DNA of 64,000 bases from Paenibacillus harenae DSM 16969 (GCF_000422465.1 NZ_KE383842.1:703845-767844), one strand, 5' to 3'. Counted from the first letter of the stretch, positions 17,680 to 25,358 are shown. The notes: generated by a model from the letters alone, not told the origin. Translations and numbers: made by a program.

Positions 17680-18387
17680 ATGGCTGAAGCGGCTAACGCA
17701 AATGGCTTAAAGAGGTTGGATGCCCGCTATCTTGGAGAAGTCGGCTATGCAGAAGGCTGGGAGCTGCAAAAAGCATACGTGAAGGAAATCGACCGGGAGG
17801 AGCGTCAGGAGACGCTGCTCCTTCTTCAGCATCCGCCGACCTACACGATCGGTTCCGACCGTCACCCGGAGCATCTGCTGCTCGGCGAGGAGGAGCTGAA
17901 GCAGCGCGGCATTTCTTTGTTCCAAATCGACCGCGGCGGAGATATTACCTATCACGGCCCGGGGCAGCTGGTCGGGTATCCGCTGTTATATTTGGATGCC
18001 GCAGGACTGGATTTGCATGCTTATCTTCGCGGTCTGGAGCAGGTTATTATCAATTGGCTGGGCGAGTACGGGATAGAAGCGGGCAGAAAGCCGGAATATA
18101 CGGGAGTATGGGTAGGCGATCGGAAAATCGCCGCCATTGGGGTAAAATTTAATAAAGCCCGGCAGCGGCGGGGCTTTATTACAAGTCATGGCTTCGCTTT
18201 AAACATCAAAGCCGGCATCGCCGCCGATGGATTCAGCGGAATTATTCCATGCGGGATCGAGCAGTACGGCGTAACCTCGTTCAATGATTTAACCGGTCTC
18301 GAGATGACTGTCGAAGAGGCTGCCGATCAATTGCTGCCGTATTTCGCGGAGATCTTTCATTATGAGTGCGGGGAATTAATAAAATAG
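17680..18387 (+). CDS. lipB: octanoyl-[ACP]:protein octanoyltransferase LipB
   Basis: LipB moves octanoate from acyl carrier protein to lipoyl domains, the first step of lipoate synthesis on proteins. The 235-residue product shows RGGDITYHGPGQLVGYP, AAIGVKF with the conserved Lys, and IIPCGI with the catalytic Cys, all typical of the LipB family. ATG 17680 follows GGGGAG by 7 bases. It lies 17 bases after bkdB, so it is likely made with its E2 substrate. B. subtilis uses the unrelated LipM and LipL instead. Its 3' end overlaps the minus-strand gene at 18376-18474 by 12 bases. Confidence 0.93.
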   Translation: MAEAANANGLKRLDARYLGEVGYAEGWELQKAYVKEIDREERQETLLLLQHPPTYTIGSDRHPEHLLLGEEELKQRGISLFQIDRGGDITYHGPGQLVGYPLLYLDAAGLDLHAYLRGLEQVIINWLGEYGIEAGRKPEYTGVWVGDRKIAAIGVKFNKARQRRGFITSHGFALNIKAGIAADGFSGIIPCGIEQYGVTSFNDLTGLEMTVEEAADQLLPYFAEIFHYECGELIK

Positions 18388-18474
18388 CGATCCCAGACCT
18401 GCGAATAAGGTAGACAGCAGCAGTGCGGATACAAGTACAATTGCGACGATGCGTATGATTTTCTGTCTTTGCAT
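18376..18474 (-). CDS. prli42: Prli42-like stressosome-associated membrane miniprotein
   Basis: This minus-strand frame encodes 32 residues: a short basic start MQRQKIIR followed by one hydrophobic helix, IVAIVLVSALLLSTLFAGLG, ending SLFY. AAAGGAGC lies 8 bases before ATG 18474, a strong ribosome site. Size, basic N-terminus and the K-hydrophobic-R then LSTxxxG pattern match Prli42, the membrane miniprotein that anchors the stressosome in Listeria and occurs widely in bacilli. It sits next to the M20 peptidase gene and convergent with lipB, overlapping it by 12 bases. The assignment rests on pattern recall, so a short generic membrane peptide remains possible. Confidence 0.72.
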   Translation of the reverse strand: MQRQKIIRIVAIVLVSALLLSTLFAGLGSLFY

Positions 18475-18555
18475 TTCAATTAGCTCCTTTCATCTACAAA
18501 ACGTAAGCTTGGCTATATCTATTGTATAACAAAATGACGGACGGAGGAAACGTTA

Positions 18556-19689
18556 ATGATTGCAAAGGAACGACTGGTCGAAGAGTTTATGGAGCTGGTT
18601 CGCGTGGACAGCGAGACGAAGCATGAGCAGGAAATAAGCCAAGTATTGAAGCGGAAATTTGAAGCGCTGGGCTTGCAAATCAGCGAGGATGACGCGGCTG
18701 CCAAAACCGGGCACGGCGCAAACAACTTGTTTGCGTTATGGGAAGCGGAGGGGACCGATCCTACCGCGCCGACCATTTTTTTCACCTGTCATATGGATAC
18801 CGTTACGCCGGGCGCCGGCATTAAACCGCAGCTAGATGCAGACGGATATATCCGCAGCGACGGGACGACCATTCTTGGAGCCGATGACAAAGCCGGCATC
18901 TCCGCGATGTTCGAAGCGATCCGCATCGTGAAGGAGCGAGCTATTCCGCACGGCCGTATTCAATTTGTCATTACGGTTGGAGAGGAGTCCGGACTTCTTG
19001 GCGCTCGTTCGCTTGACGGCTCGAAGCTGGAGGCGAAGTTCGGCTATGCGCTGGACTCGAACGGAAAGATCGGCGATATTGCGGTAGCCGCTCCGACTCA
19101 GGCGAAGGTTACAATCAAGATGCACGGTCGGTCGGCTCATGCCGGAGTAAATCCGGAGGACGGCATCAGCGCGATCCAGGTGGCGGCCAAAGCGATTGCG
19201 AGAATGCCGCTGGGCCGGATCGACAAGGAAACTACGGCTAATATCGGCCGGTTCGAGGGTGGAGGAGCCACAAATGTCGTGTGCGATTTCGTAAAGCTGG
19301 AGGCGGAGGCGCGCAGTATCGTTCAGCATAAGCTGGATAAGCAAATCGAAGCGATGCGGGCGGCGGTGCAAAGCGCGGCGGAAGAGTTCGGCGCGCGCGG
19401 CGAGCTGGAAAGTCATGTCATCTATCCGGCTTACCAATATGATGATGAAGATCCTGTCGTACAGCTTGCGAAAAAAGCGATTACGGCCATTGGCTGTACG
19501 CCTCGAACCTTCCATTCGGGCGGTGGCAGCGATGCGAATATTTTCAATGGCTTAGGCATCCCTACCGTAAATCTGGCAGTCGGCTACGAGAATATTCATA
19601 CGACCAAAGAGCAGATCAAAGTTGAGGATCTGGTAAAGACAACCGAGCTTGTCGTGGAGATTATAAAACAGGCGGCGGCGATCCGGTAA
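18556..19689 (+). CDS. M20 family metallopeptidase (YqjE/PepT-like)
   Basis: The 377-residue protein is an M20 zinc peptidase. It shows the metal ligands in HMDTV (about residue 78), GADDKAG, EESG, ALDSNG and YENIHTTKE, and a dimerisation domain with GRSAHAGVNPEDG. It resembles B. subtilis YqjE, a tripeptidase T-like enzyme; the natural substrate is unknown, likely di- or tripeptides in the cytosol. ATG 18556 follows GGAGGAAACG. A strong terminator ends the transcript at 19711-19762. Confidence 0.92.
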   Translation: MIAKERLVEEFMELVRVDSETKHEQEISQVLKRKFEALGLQISEDDAAAKTGHGANNLFALWEAEGTDPTAPTIFFTCHMDTVTPGAGIKPQLDADGYIRSDGTTILGADDKAGISAMFEAIRIVKERAIPHGRIQFVITVGEESGLLGARSLDGSKLEAKFGYALDSNGKIGDIAVAAPTQAKVTIKMHGRSAHAGVNPEDGISAIQVAAKAIARMPLGRIDKETTANIGRFEGGGATNVVCDFVKLEAEARSIVQHKLDKQIEAMRAAVQSAAEEFGARGELESHVIYPAYQYDDEDPVVQLAKKAITAIGCTPRTFHSGGGSDANIFNGLGIPTVNLAVGYENIHTTKEQIKVEDLVKTTELVVEIIKQAAAIR

Positions 19690-19710
19690 TCTGCTTCAAA
19701 GCATGCCAAT

Positions 19711-19762
19711 AAGCCCTTTAATCCCTTGCCCAGCGTACGCTGGGTAAGGGAGAAGGGCTTTT
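19711..19762 (+). terminator. intrinsic terminator after the M20 peptidase
   Basis: AAGCCCTT (19711-19718) pairs with AAGGGCTT (19753-19760), and the arm continues with ATCCCTT/AAGGGA and CCCAGCG/CGCTGGG inner stems, making a long near-perfect hairpin followed by a short T run. It faces the minus-strand mciZ gene and can work in both directions. Confidence 0.8.
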
Positions 19763-19801
19763 GTGACGCTTGCGCTTTCATGCTTGCATAGAGCACAGCG
19801 T

Positions 19802-19966
19802 CTAATTTGATTTTTCCGGGTAGATCCGACGCACGCTGATCACATTCGTATATTCGGACATCGGGCTTTTCGATATCGATGATGCGGACAGCTTTCGCAG
19901 CTGATGCCGTATTTCCCAGCCTTTTCCGACCAATCTCAAATGATTTAAAGCAACGTATTGTTTCAT
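19802..19966 (-). CDS. mciZ: MciZ-like FtsZ-ring inhibitor, extended C-terminus
   Basis: The minus-strand frame from ATG 19966 to TAG 19802 encodes 54 residues. Residues 11-26, RLVGKGWEIRHQLRKL, closely match the core of MciZ (VGKxWEIRxxL), the mother-cell peptide that caps FtsZ filaments during B. subtilis sporulation. Its location beside nudF also fits. The B. subtilis peptide has 40 residues; here a basic tail continues for about 14 more. The ribosome site is weak (GGGGCGGG), so initiation may be regulated. The gene is divergent from nudF with only about 20 bases between its start and the nudF -10. Confidence 0.78.
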   Translation of the reverse strand: MKQYVALNHLRLVGKGWEIRHQLRKLSASSISKSPMSEYTNVISVRRIYPEKSN

Positions 19967-19986
19967 CTATCCCGCCCCTGTCGATT

Positions 19987-19995
19987 TGATATAAT
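19987..19995 (+). promoter_or_regulatory. extended -10 promoter for nudF
   Basis: TGATATAAT at 19987-19995 is an exact extended -10 (TGnTATAAT), which needs no good -35. It is 67 bases before the nudF start and just outside the mciZ start on the other strand. Confidence 0.45.
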
Positions 19996-20062
19996 GATAG
20001 ATATGCTGGGACTGGACAAGTTATGCGGATACATAAAAGGGAAGATAAGGAGTCGATCTCAG

Positions 20063-20629
20063 GTGGATGACAAGCGGCAGGCGAAAGCGTTATGGCGCGA
20101 GGAAACGATAAAAACCGAACCGATATTCGACGGGAAGATGATAACGCTGCAGGTCGATACGGTAACGCTCGAAAACGGCAGGACGGCTACGAGAGAAATC
20201 GTGAAGCACCCCGGGGCAGCGGCCGTTATGGCGCTATTGGACGGAAAGCTGCTCGTTGTCGAGCAGTTCAGGAAACCGCTTGAGAAATTTCAAATTGAAA
20301 TTCCAGCGGGCAAGCTTGATCCTGGAGAAGATCCGATGGCAGCAGCGGCCCGCGAGCTGGAAGAGGAGACCGGCTTCCGCTCAAGCAAGCTTAAGCTTCT
20401 AAGCGTCTTTTACACATCGCCGGGTTTTGCGGACGAGAAGCTTTATGTCTACTTCACCGACGAAGTCGAGCAGGGCGTTCAGAGCCCTGATGAAGATGAG
20501 GACCTGAAGGTCGAGGCCATCACCCTGGACCAAGCAGAGCGTTATATGGAAGAAGGTCGAATCAGCGACGCCAAAACAATCCTTGCGGTATACGCTTGGA
20601 AACTATACATCCTGACAGGTCGGCTCTAG
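20063..20629 (+). CDS. nudF: ADP-ribose pyrophosphatase (Nudix)
   Basis: NudF hydrolyses ADP-ribose to AMP and ribose 5-phosphate. The 188-residue product has the complete Nudix box within GKLDPGEDPMAAAARELEEE followed by TGF, and SVFYTSPGFADEKLYVYF downstream, typical of ADP-ribose pyrophosphatases. I chose GTG 20063, 10 bases after AAGGAG; the frame extends upstream to 19958 but without a ribosome site and across the promoter. The stop codon lies inside a hairpin at 20617-20636. Confidence 0.93.
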   Translation: MDDKRQAKALWREETIKTEPIFDGKMITLQVDTVTLENGRTATREIVKHPGAAAVMALLDGKLLVVEQFRKPLEKFQIEIPAGKLDPGEDPMAAAARELEEETGFRSSKLKLLSVFYTSPGFADEKLYVYFTDEVEQGVQSPDEDEDLKVEAITLDQAERYMEEGRISDAKTILAVYAWKLYILTGRL

Positions 20630-20636
20630 CCGACCT
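20617..20636 (+). terminator. hairpin over the nudF stop codon
   Basis: AGGTCGGCT at 20617-20625 and AGCCGACCT at 20628-20636 form a perfect nine-pair inverted repeat with a two-base centre that includes the stop codon. No T run follows, so it is at best a weak or factor-dependent terminator, or a 3'-end stabiliser. Confidence 0.4.
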
Positions 20637-20972
20637 TCGTCATACCTCCGCGCATTCCCTCATACAATAAGGAAGACAACCCTACCCATACGATAATTTT
20701 CATTTAGCAGGCGGTGTACCTGCCAATGTTATTTCAATTATTAAAATTAAAACTGATATCCATCACGCTTATTAAGAAATAATTTCATGCCATGAAATTA
20801 ATCGGCTGATTACCTGCGCGTTTTATTTAATCAAGTACGATTAATTTAACAAAATGAAACTAAACGACCTACCTCACCCCGTTATCCGAACTAATTTCAC
20901 AAAATGAACTTAATGTATAAACAGCCATCCATACAGTACACAGTACCAGGTTGCTCAATCGATCACACTTCC
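20637..20972. other. AT-rich noncoding spacer with palindromic motifs
   Basis: No credible gene lies here on either strand. The stretch is much more AT-rich than its surroundings. AATTTCATGCCATGAAATT at 20781-20799 is a near-perfect palindrome, and related motifs TTAATTTAACAAAATGAAAC (20841-20860) and CTAATTTCACAAAATGAACT (20891-20910) recur at about 50-60 bp spacing. Their role is unknown; repeated protein-binding sites or decayed repeat DNA are both possible. Confidence 0.4.
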
Positions 20973-21237
20973 AGCGTGTCCCGCAGGGACGAAAGCGATC
21001 ATTAGCAAAAAGCAGTTCACAACCGTCTCGTTTGCACCAACGTTAGTCCATTTGCGGGTGTCCAGAGGGTGCAACCCTTGGGGCCCTCCCTTGGAAGGGA
21101 GGGTTTGGGTGGGTTCGAAACGCCTTTGAAGGTTTGGTAGAAAAGTTCGAAACGCCTTGAAGGTTAGGCAGAAAGCCTTTGAAGGTTTGCAGAGGCCTTT
21201 GAAGGTTTGGTAGAAAGCCCTTAGAAGGGTCTGGGGG
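20973..21237 (+). repeat. structured dispersed repeat, copy A (upstream of spoIIM)
   Basis: This roughly 265-bp element recurs at 40508-40717 in the same orientation. Shared blocks are: a GTCCC-GCA-GGGAC hairpin with GAAAGCGATCATT; GCGTTAGTCCA-like sequence (ACGTTAGTCCA here); AGGGT-GCA-ACCCT; the strong stem CCCTCCCTT-GG-AAGGGAGGG; then tandem units of GCCTTTGAAGGTTTGGTAGAA (about five here), each itself a CCTTTGAAGG mini-hairpin, ending with a CCC-GGG hairpin. It ends about 22 bases before the spoIIM ATG. An antisense open frame of 71 codons crosses it but looks like a by-product of the repeat. Confidence 0.85.
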
Positions 21238-21259
21238 AAGCTGAGCGGAGGATACCAAA

Positions 21260-21880
21260 ATGATAAAAAATCAATTGTCGCTATATGTTTTCGTTTCGGT
21301 CTTGTTTGTGGTCGGCGTCATATTCGGCGGTTTAATGGTGAACGCGCTGACGCTGGAGCAGCAGCAGGAGCTTGCTTTGGATGTCGATCAGTACGTGCAG
21401 CTGATGAATAACGGGATGGGTATGGGAGAAGCGGCTTCCTTCTGGGAAAGGTTTTCGTTTCACGGCAAATGGCTCGTTTTATTATGGGTGTTGGGGATTA
21501 CTGTTGTCGGCATCCCCGGCGTGCTCGTGCTAAATTTTTTAAAAGGAGCTTTGGTGGGATTTGCCGTCGGAACGCTCATTAATCAATATGCGTGGAAGGG
21601 GGTTCTGCTTTCCTTAGTATCGGTTGCCCCGCAAAATATAATAGCGGTTCCGGCCATGATCATTACAAGCGCCGCGGCGATCTCCTTCTCGATGTATGTC
21701 GTCAAAAACAGGCTATTGCGGCAAAAGGGCGAGCTTGCGCCTCAACTGGGATCCTTTACGTCGACAGCCGTGCTTATGCTCATTATTTTCGCAGGCGCAG
21801 CCCTCATAGAAGCATACGTATCGCCAATGTTGATCAGCTGGGTTTCACCTCTTCTTTCGCCGGAAAACGCCACAATCTGA
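21260..21880 (+). CDS. spoIIM: stage II sporulation protein M
   Basis: SpoIIM works with SpoIID and SpoIIP in the septal peptidoglycan machine that drives engulfment. The 206-residue protein is integral to the membrane: hydrophobic segments at about 8-30, 70-90, 95-117, 122-147 and 168-190. It resembles the SpoIIM/DUF95 family, and its place upstream of fur, DUF4227 and xerD is conserved. ATG 21260 has GGAGG 7 bases upstream, directly after the dispersed repeat, which would therefore be the 5' leader of the message. Confidence 0.93.
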   Translation: MIKNQLSLYVFVSVLFVVGVIFGGLMVNALTLEQQQELALDVDQYVQLMNNGMGMGEAASFWERFSFHGKWLVLLWVLGITVVGIPGVLVLNFLKGALVGFAVGTLINQYAWKGVLLSLVSVAPQNIIAVPAMIITSAAAISFSMYVVKNRLLRQKGELAPQLGSFTSTAVLMLIIFAGAALIEAYVSPMLISWVSPLLSPENATI

Positions 21881-21891
21881 CACTAATTCGT

Positions 21892-21921
21892 TTGACTTTA
21901 TCACGGGATAACGCCTATAAT
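21892..21921 (+). promoter_or_regulatory. sigma-A promoter for fur
   Basis: TTGACT at 21892-21897 and TATAAT at 21916-21921 are 18 bases apart: a 5/6 -35 and a perfect -10. The fur start lies about 50 bases further on. It makes fur independent of spoIIM. Confidence 0.65.
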
Positions 21922-21972
21922 GAAAGGAAACGTTTCCTGAATTAGGCGCAGACATGTGGTAGGGGGGGAATC

Positions 21973-22446
21973 ATGGAAGCCCGGATTGATAAGATCAAAC
22001 AACAGTTGCAGTCGCAAGGCTACAAATTAACCCCGCAGCGCGAAGCAACCGTTCGTGTTTTACTTGAAAATGAAGACGACCACCTTAGCGCCGAAGATGT
22101 ATTTATGTTAGTTAAGGATAAAGCTCCTGAGATCGGTCTCGCAACGGTATATCGGACGTTGGAACTGCTCAGTGAAATGCATGTCGTTGAGAAGTTGAAC
22201 TTTGGCGATGGTGTTGCAAGGTACGATTTGCGTACGGACAGCAACAAGCATCATCATCATCATTTAATATGTGTGCAATGCGGAACGATGGATGAAATAA
22301 AGGAAGACTGGCTGCTGCCTTTGGAGGAGCGGCTGGAGCAGGAGTACGGTTTTTTCGTCGTCGACCATCGGCTTGATTTCCAAGGGGTATGCCGGCGTTG
22401 CAGAGAGAAGAATGATTCATCGGCTTCAGAATCGAAGCAAACATAA
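21973..22446 (+). CDS. fur: Fur family transcriptional regulator
   Basis: The 157-residue product has the winged-helix N-terminus (LTPQREATVRVLLENEDDHLSAEDVF), the Fur-type metal site KHHHHHLICVQCG (about 88-101) and a second Cys pair GVCRRC, forming the structural zinc site. Position between spoIIM and the yqzK-xerD genes matches B. subtilis fur, so I call it the iron regulator; PerR or Zur cannot be strictly excluded by motif alone. ATG 21973 follows a GGGGGGG-rich ribosome site. Confidence 0.93.
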   Translation: MEARIDKIKQQLQSQGYKLTPQREATVRVLLENEDDHLSAEDVFMLVKDKAPEIGLATVYRTLELLSEMHVVEKLNFGDGVARYDLRTDSNKHHHHHLICVQCGTMDEIKEDWLLPLEERLEQEYGFFVVDHRLDFQGVCRRCREKNDSSASESKQT

Positions 22447-22490
22447 ACGGCTCGGCTGCCCAGCATTCTGGACGGCAGAGCCGTTTCGTT
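22445..22490 (+). terminator. bidirectional terminator between fur and the subtilase
   Basis: AAACGGCT (22445-22452) pairs with AGCCGTTT (22479-22486) and an inner CTGCC/GGCAG extends the stem. The fur stop lies at its edge. With T-rich sequence on both sides it can end both convergent genes. Confidence 0.7.
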
Positions 22491-22494
22491 TCGA

Positions 22495-23658
22495 TTATGA
22501 CTTATTGCCGAAAATACGGTCAAGCTGAAGCAGACCTGAGCCTTGCGACCGGATATTGTAACCATTAAGCGTCTTTGCACGCTGCTGCAGCTTTGATTTA
22601 ACAGCTGCCGGGCTTAAGCCGGGCTTGCCGGCCAACAGCAAGGCGGCGCCGCCCGCGATATGCGGGGATGCCATGCTGGTTCCGGACACCGTCCTGTATT
22701 TTCCGTTTAACCACGTAGATGATATATTTTCTCCTGGCGCCGTAATGCTGATTCCCTTTCCTCTGCTGCTGAAGCCCGCGATTTGATCGGAGCGGGTCGA
22801 CGCGGCAACGGAGATCGTCTCGGGGAAGGATGCCGGTTCGTCAATTTTTCCGCTTGAGCTGCCTGAGTTGCCGGCCGATGCAACAATAATAATTCCTTTT
22901 TTAAACGCGCGCTTCACGGCATTGCGCAGAATTCCGCTGCCCTCGGAGCTTAGCAGGCCAAAGCTCATATTTATGACTTGCATCTTATTTTGAATACACC
23001 AATCGATGCCTTCCACGATATCGGATAAATACCCTTCCCCGTCTCGATCCAACGCTTTTACCGCGAATAATTCAACCTCAGGCGCAGTTCCGGCTATTTT
23101 CCCTGAAGCGCCGATTGAGGCTAAGATGCCGGCAACATGGGTGCCGTGTCCATTATCATCCGCATAGGAACCGTTATTGATGGTATTTACTCCTCCTGCG
23201 ATCAATAAATCCGAATGTTTGGCAATACCCGTATCAATGACGGCAACCTTTATCGATTTTCCGCGAGTCGTCTTCCATGCTGCAGGTGCCTTGATGCGGT
23301 CGACATTCCAGGCGATAAGCGCGGGAGCCGTTGCGGGGGTTATTAAAGGCATGGAGCATCTCCGAACAGTTTGGTTCCTGTTTGCTTTCAAGCCGTGCGT
23401 GCGTATCTTAAAATCCTTTTCCATGAACTTTATTAGCGGATGCCTGGACAATAAGCGCCAGTTCTTACGTATATCGATATAAAAACCGAGAATTTTACTG
23501 CCGGAAACGGCTTTGAACGGATAGATCCCGAGGGCTCTTAATTTTCTTAGGCAGCGATTGTATATTTGGGCGGAGCGCATAGTAATGAGGAGGCGATTGG
23601 TATATACGGACGGTTTGCAGACGGCGCATCTGCTAATTAACGTTTCAACCCTTGGCAA
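22495..23658 (-). CDS. S8 family serine peptidase (subtilisin-like)
   Basis: The 387-residue minus-strand product is a subtilase. The catalytic triad is visible: Asp in VAVIDTGI, His in DNGHGTHVAGI and Ser in GTSMASPHIAGG, plus the oxyanion Asn in ASAGNSG. Residues 1-95 form an inhibitor-like prodomain. No classical signal peptide is visible, so an intracellular subtilase or one exported by another route is possible. I kept TTG 23658, which has AAGGGAG about 11 bases upstream; an internal ATG at codon 27 is an alternative. Confidence 0.9.
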   Translation of the reverse strand: MPRVETLISRCAVCKPSVYTNRLLITMRSAQIYNRCLRKLRALGIYPFKAVSGSKILGFYIDIRKNWRLLSRHPLIKFMEKDFKIRTHGLKANRNQTVRRCSMPLITPATAPALIAWNVDRIKAPAAWKTTRGKSIKVAVIDTGIAKHSDLLIAGGVNTINNGSYADDNGHGTHVAGILASIGASGKIAGTAPEVELFAVKALDRDGEGYLSDIVEGIDWCIQNKMQVINMSFGLLSSEGSGILRNAVKRAFKKGIIIVASAGNSGSSSGKIDEPASFPETISVAASTRSDQIAGFSSRGKGISITAPGENISSTWLNGKYRTVSGTSMASPHIAGGAALLLAGKPGLSPAAVKSKLQQRAKTLNGYNIRSQGSGLLQLDRIFGNKS

Positions 23659-23845
23659 TGACGCGGCAGCTCCCTTCTACAGCAATAAACGATATCAGTG
23701 TATGGGGGAGGACGGATTTGTGTATAGGTAACTGATGCGGGAGCACATATTTTTTGAAATATAACAAAGTATAAATTTGTTGGGGCGAATGACTCCCGGA
23801 GTACAAACATTTGGCGTAAATTGATCATAAATCAATAAGAAAAGG

Positions 23846-23864
23846 AAACCATGCATCATGGTTT
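23846..23864 (+). promoter_or_regulatory. perfect hairpin in the ald leader
   Basis: AAACCATG-CAT-CATGGTTT is an eight-pair perfect inverted repeat 31 bases before the ald start. A smaller TTGAT-N5-ATCAA repeat sits at 23821-23835. They may be an operator or an mRNA 5' stem. The rest of the 237-bp divergent gap between the subtilase and ald shows no firm promoter. Confidence 0.35.
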
Positions 23865-23895
23865 GTCACCCAGCAGTCTGAGGAGGAGAAGGAGC

Positions 23896-25038
23896 ATGAT
23901 CGTCGGAGTTCCGAAAGAAATCAAGCAAAGTGAATACCGTGTCGCTTTAACCCCGGCTGGCGTTACCATGCTGGCGGCGGCTGGCCATCGCATACTCGTT
24001 GAGACCGGTGCCGGAATCGGAAGCGGATTCGAGGATAACGACTACATCCGGGAAGGTGCTGAAATATTAGGTACGGCAGCCGAAGTATGGTCTCAGGCGG
24101 ATATGATAATGAAAGTGAAAGAACCGCTTACGGAGGAATTTGTTTACTTCCGGGAAGGGATGCTTTTATTCACCTATTTGCATCTTGCCGCAGCGCCCGA
24201 TTTGACCAGGGCTTTAGTCGATACAGGAGTTACGGCAATCGCTTATGAAACTATCCAGCTCGCAAACGGCAGTCTGCCTCTGCTGACGCCAATGAGTGAG
24301 GTTGCGGGACGGATGTCCGTTCAAGTAGGCGCTCAATTTCTGGAAACGTTCAACGGGGGAAGAGGCGTGCTTCTTGGCGGCGTTCCCGGCGTGCCTCCGG
24401 CGGAGGTTATTATCATCGGCGGGGGCGTCGTAGGGACGAATGCAGCAAAAATCGCGCTTGGAATGGGCGCGGATGTTGTCATTTTAGAACGAAGCGCCGA
24501 TCGGATGAGATATTTGGATGATGTATTCGGAGGCCGAATCCGTACGCTGATGTCTAGTCCGTATCATATTGCCGAAGCCGCGGCCAGGGCGGATTTACTG
24601 ATCGGTGCGGTTCTAATTCCGGGCGCAAGAGCTCCTCATCTCGTTACGGAGCCGATGGTTCAGGCGATGAAGAAGGGCTCCGTTATTGTCGACGTGGCAG
24701 TGGATCAGGGCGGATCGATCGCCACGGTAGATCATCCCACTACGCACAAGGATCCCATTTATGTCAAGCATGGCGTTGTCCATTACGCGGTCGCAAATAT
24801 TCCGGGAGCCGTGCCGCGCACCTCAACTTTCGCATTGACCAATGTGACGATATCTTATGCGCTGGAGCTGGCTAACCGCGGAATGGATGCGGTCCGCCGG
24901 AGCGTGCCTTTGCAGAAAGGCGTCAATACCCATCAAGGAAAAGTGACGTACGAGCCGGTAGCCGAGGCTGTAGGCTTGCCCTATTCGCCATTGGACAAAT
25001 GGTTGGAAAGTATTCCGTACGACCAGCTGCAGCCTTAA
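23896..25038 (+). CDS. ald: alanine dehydrogenase
   Basis: Ald converts L-alanine to pyruvate and ammonia with NAD, used for alanine catabolism and in sporulation. The 380-residue product begins [20 protein letters not shown], with catalytic Lys and Arg in the N-terminal domain, HLAAAPDLT, and the NAD-binding [20 protein letters not shown] (about 172-191). ATG 23896 follows AAGGAG by 2-3 bases within a purine-rich GGAGGAGAAGGAG run; the frame upstream to 23851 is not coding-like. It interrupts the spoIIM-fur-DUF4227-xerD order known from B. subtilis. Confidence 0.96.
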   Translation: MIVGVPKEIKQSEYRVALTPAGVTMLAAAGHRILVETGAGIGSGFEDNDYIREGAEILGTAAEVWSQADMIMKVKEPLTEEFVYFREGMLLFTYLHLAAAPDLTRALVDTGVTAIAYETIQLANGSLPLLTPMSEVAGRMSVQVGAQFLETFNGGRGVLLGGVPGVPPAEVIIIGGGVVGTNAAKIALGMGADVVILERSADRMRYLDDVFGGRIRTLMSSPYHIAEAAARADLLIGAVLIPGARAPHLVTEPMVQAMKKGSVIVDVAVDQGGSIATVDHPTTHKDPIYVKHGVVHYAVANIPGAVPRTSTFALTNVTISYALELANRGMDAVRRSVPLQKGVNTHQGKVTYEPVAEAVGLPYSPLDKWLESIPYDQLQP

Positions 25039-25116
25039 GGCGGCATATTCCTGCCGGTTTCCTCATATGGTGGTAACGATGGACAAAGGGATCATCATAC
25101 AAGGAGGTCGGCAGGA

Positions 25117-25350
25117 ATGGTATTTTCTATCCGGAAATGGATGAGCCGCATCGTATTTTTAGTCATCTTCGCGGTCCTGTTATTCGTTGTGACCGGGGGC
25201 TATCGCTGGCTTGCGGAAACGATCTCACCCGTACATCCTTACCGCGTGCCGGAGGGCGATGCGCTTAAGGTCTTTTTGACCGAGCCTGGTCCGCCTGACA
25301 GCAGCAAGGCGGCCGACCGCTTGCGATGGTTTTATTGGTATGGGGAGTGA
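25117..25350 (+). CDS. DUF4227 membrane protein (YqzK-like)
   Basis: The 77-residue product has a basic N-terminus and one transmembrane segment (about residues 12-30), then a soluble part ending RWFYWYGE. Character and position immediately upstream of xerD match DUF4227, the family of B. subtilis YqzK found between fur and xerD. Function unknown. ATG 25117 has AAGGAGG 9-10 bases upstream. Confidence 0.8.
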   Translation: MVFSIRKWMSRIVFLVIFAVLLFVVTGGYRWLAETISPVHPYRVPEGDALKVFLTEPGPPDSSKAADRLRWFYWYGE

Positions 25351-25358
25351 GCCCGCAT

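Noticed and set aside
21043..21258. Antisense 71-codon frame across repeat copy A, with a matching frame (40534-40725) across copy B
   Set aside because: Both encode the same PNPPFQGRAPRVAPSGH segment only because the DNA repeat is shared. The start codon lies in the spoIIM leader, there is no minus-strand ribosome site, and the rest is tandem-repeat translation.
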